Position numbers and translations under genes: made by a program. Source: Deltaproteobacteria bacterium (GTDB taxonomy: Bacteria > Myxococcota > B64-G9). From it: a stretch of DNA of 7,396 bases. Location of the stretch: positions 1 to 7,396 of the forward strand of contig QMME01000194.1 in NCBI GenBank assembly GCA_003647095.1. The letters run 5' to 3'. Below are positions 7,382 to 7,396 of the stretch, one piece after another. The number at the start of each line of letters is the position of its first letter. Within the stretch, counting starts at the first letter, position 1. The notes below the pieces were generated by a model that searched no databases, had not been told where the DNA came from, and saw only the letters and a list, made by a program, of their open reading frames with translations.

Positions 7382-7396
7382 TTCGCCTGCGCGGCC

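Noticed and set aside
7331..7396. A - strand open frame entering from the right edge and stopping at TAA (7333-7331), as the C-terminus of a convergent gene
   Set aside because: Only about 21 codons, overlapping a palindromic sequence, with no recognisable protein signature; other frames are equally open.

Overview
The window is GC-rich (visibly well above 60%), almost fully coding, and all recognisable genes lie on the + strand in one operon-like run: queA (3' part), tgt, yajC, secD, secF, recJ. A short non-coding tail with strong inverted repeats follows. The layout, the SecD start MERSWYWK and the enlarged SecD and SecF periplasmic regions suggest a deltaproteobacterium in the broad sense (Myxococcota or Desulfobacterota). 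That placement is inferred from gene order and remembered family features, not from a search.

Left part (1-1592): the last ~150 codons of queA overlap tgt by ATGA. Tgt exchanges guanine-34 of GUN-anticodon tRNAs for preQ1, and QueA then builds epoxyqueuosine on it. The first ~28 bases of queA are in a different frame from the rest. One missing C in a short C run explains this, so it is either a contig-edge error or a real frameshift.

Middle (1593-5550): a 90-base gap with a small hairpin and a clear Shine-Dalgarno leads into yajC, then secD and secF. These three encode the accessory membrane complex that drives the late, proton-motive-force-dependent steps of Sec export. SecD, at about 741 residues, is much longer than E. 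coli SecD (615). Its first periplasmic region holds a large insertion containing a Lys/Glu/Ala/Gly/Thr tract encoded by a 48-bp in-frame tandem repeat. SecF, at 391 residues, also has an enlarged first periplasmic domain.

Right part (5551-7396): recJ follows secF after only 4 bases and encodes a complete single-strand 5'-3' exonuclease with all DHH motifs. Beyond recJ lie a GC-rich hairpin (7294-7327), possibly ending the operon, and a second imperfect palindrome (7341-7381) resembling a dispersed intergenic repeat at the window edge.

These are mostly conserved housekeeping genes. I found no convincing new multi-gene system. The most unusual content is the repeat-bearing SecD insertion.
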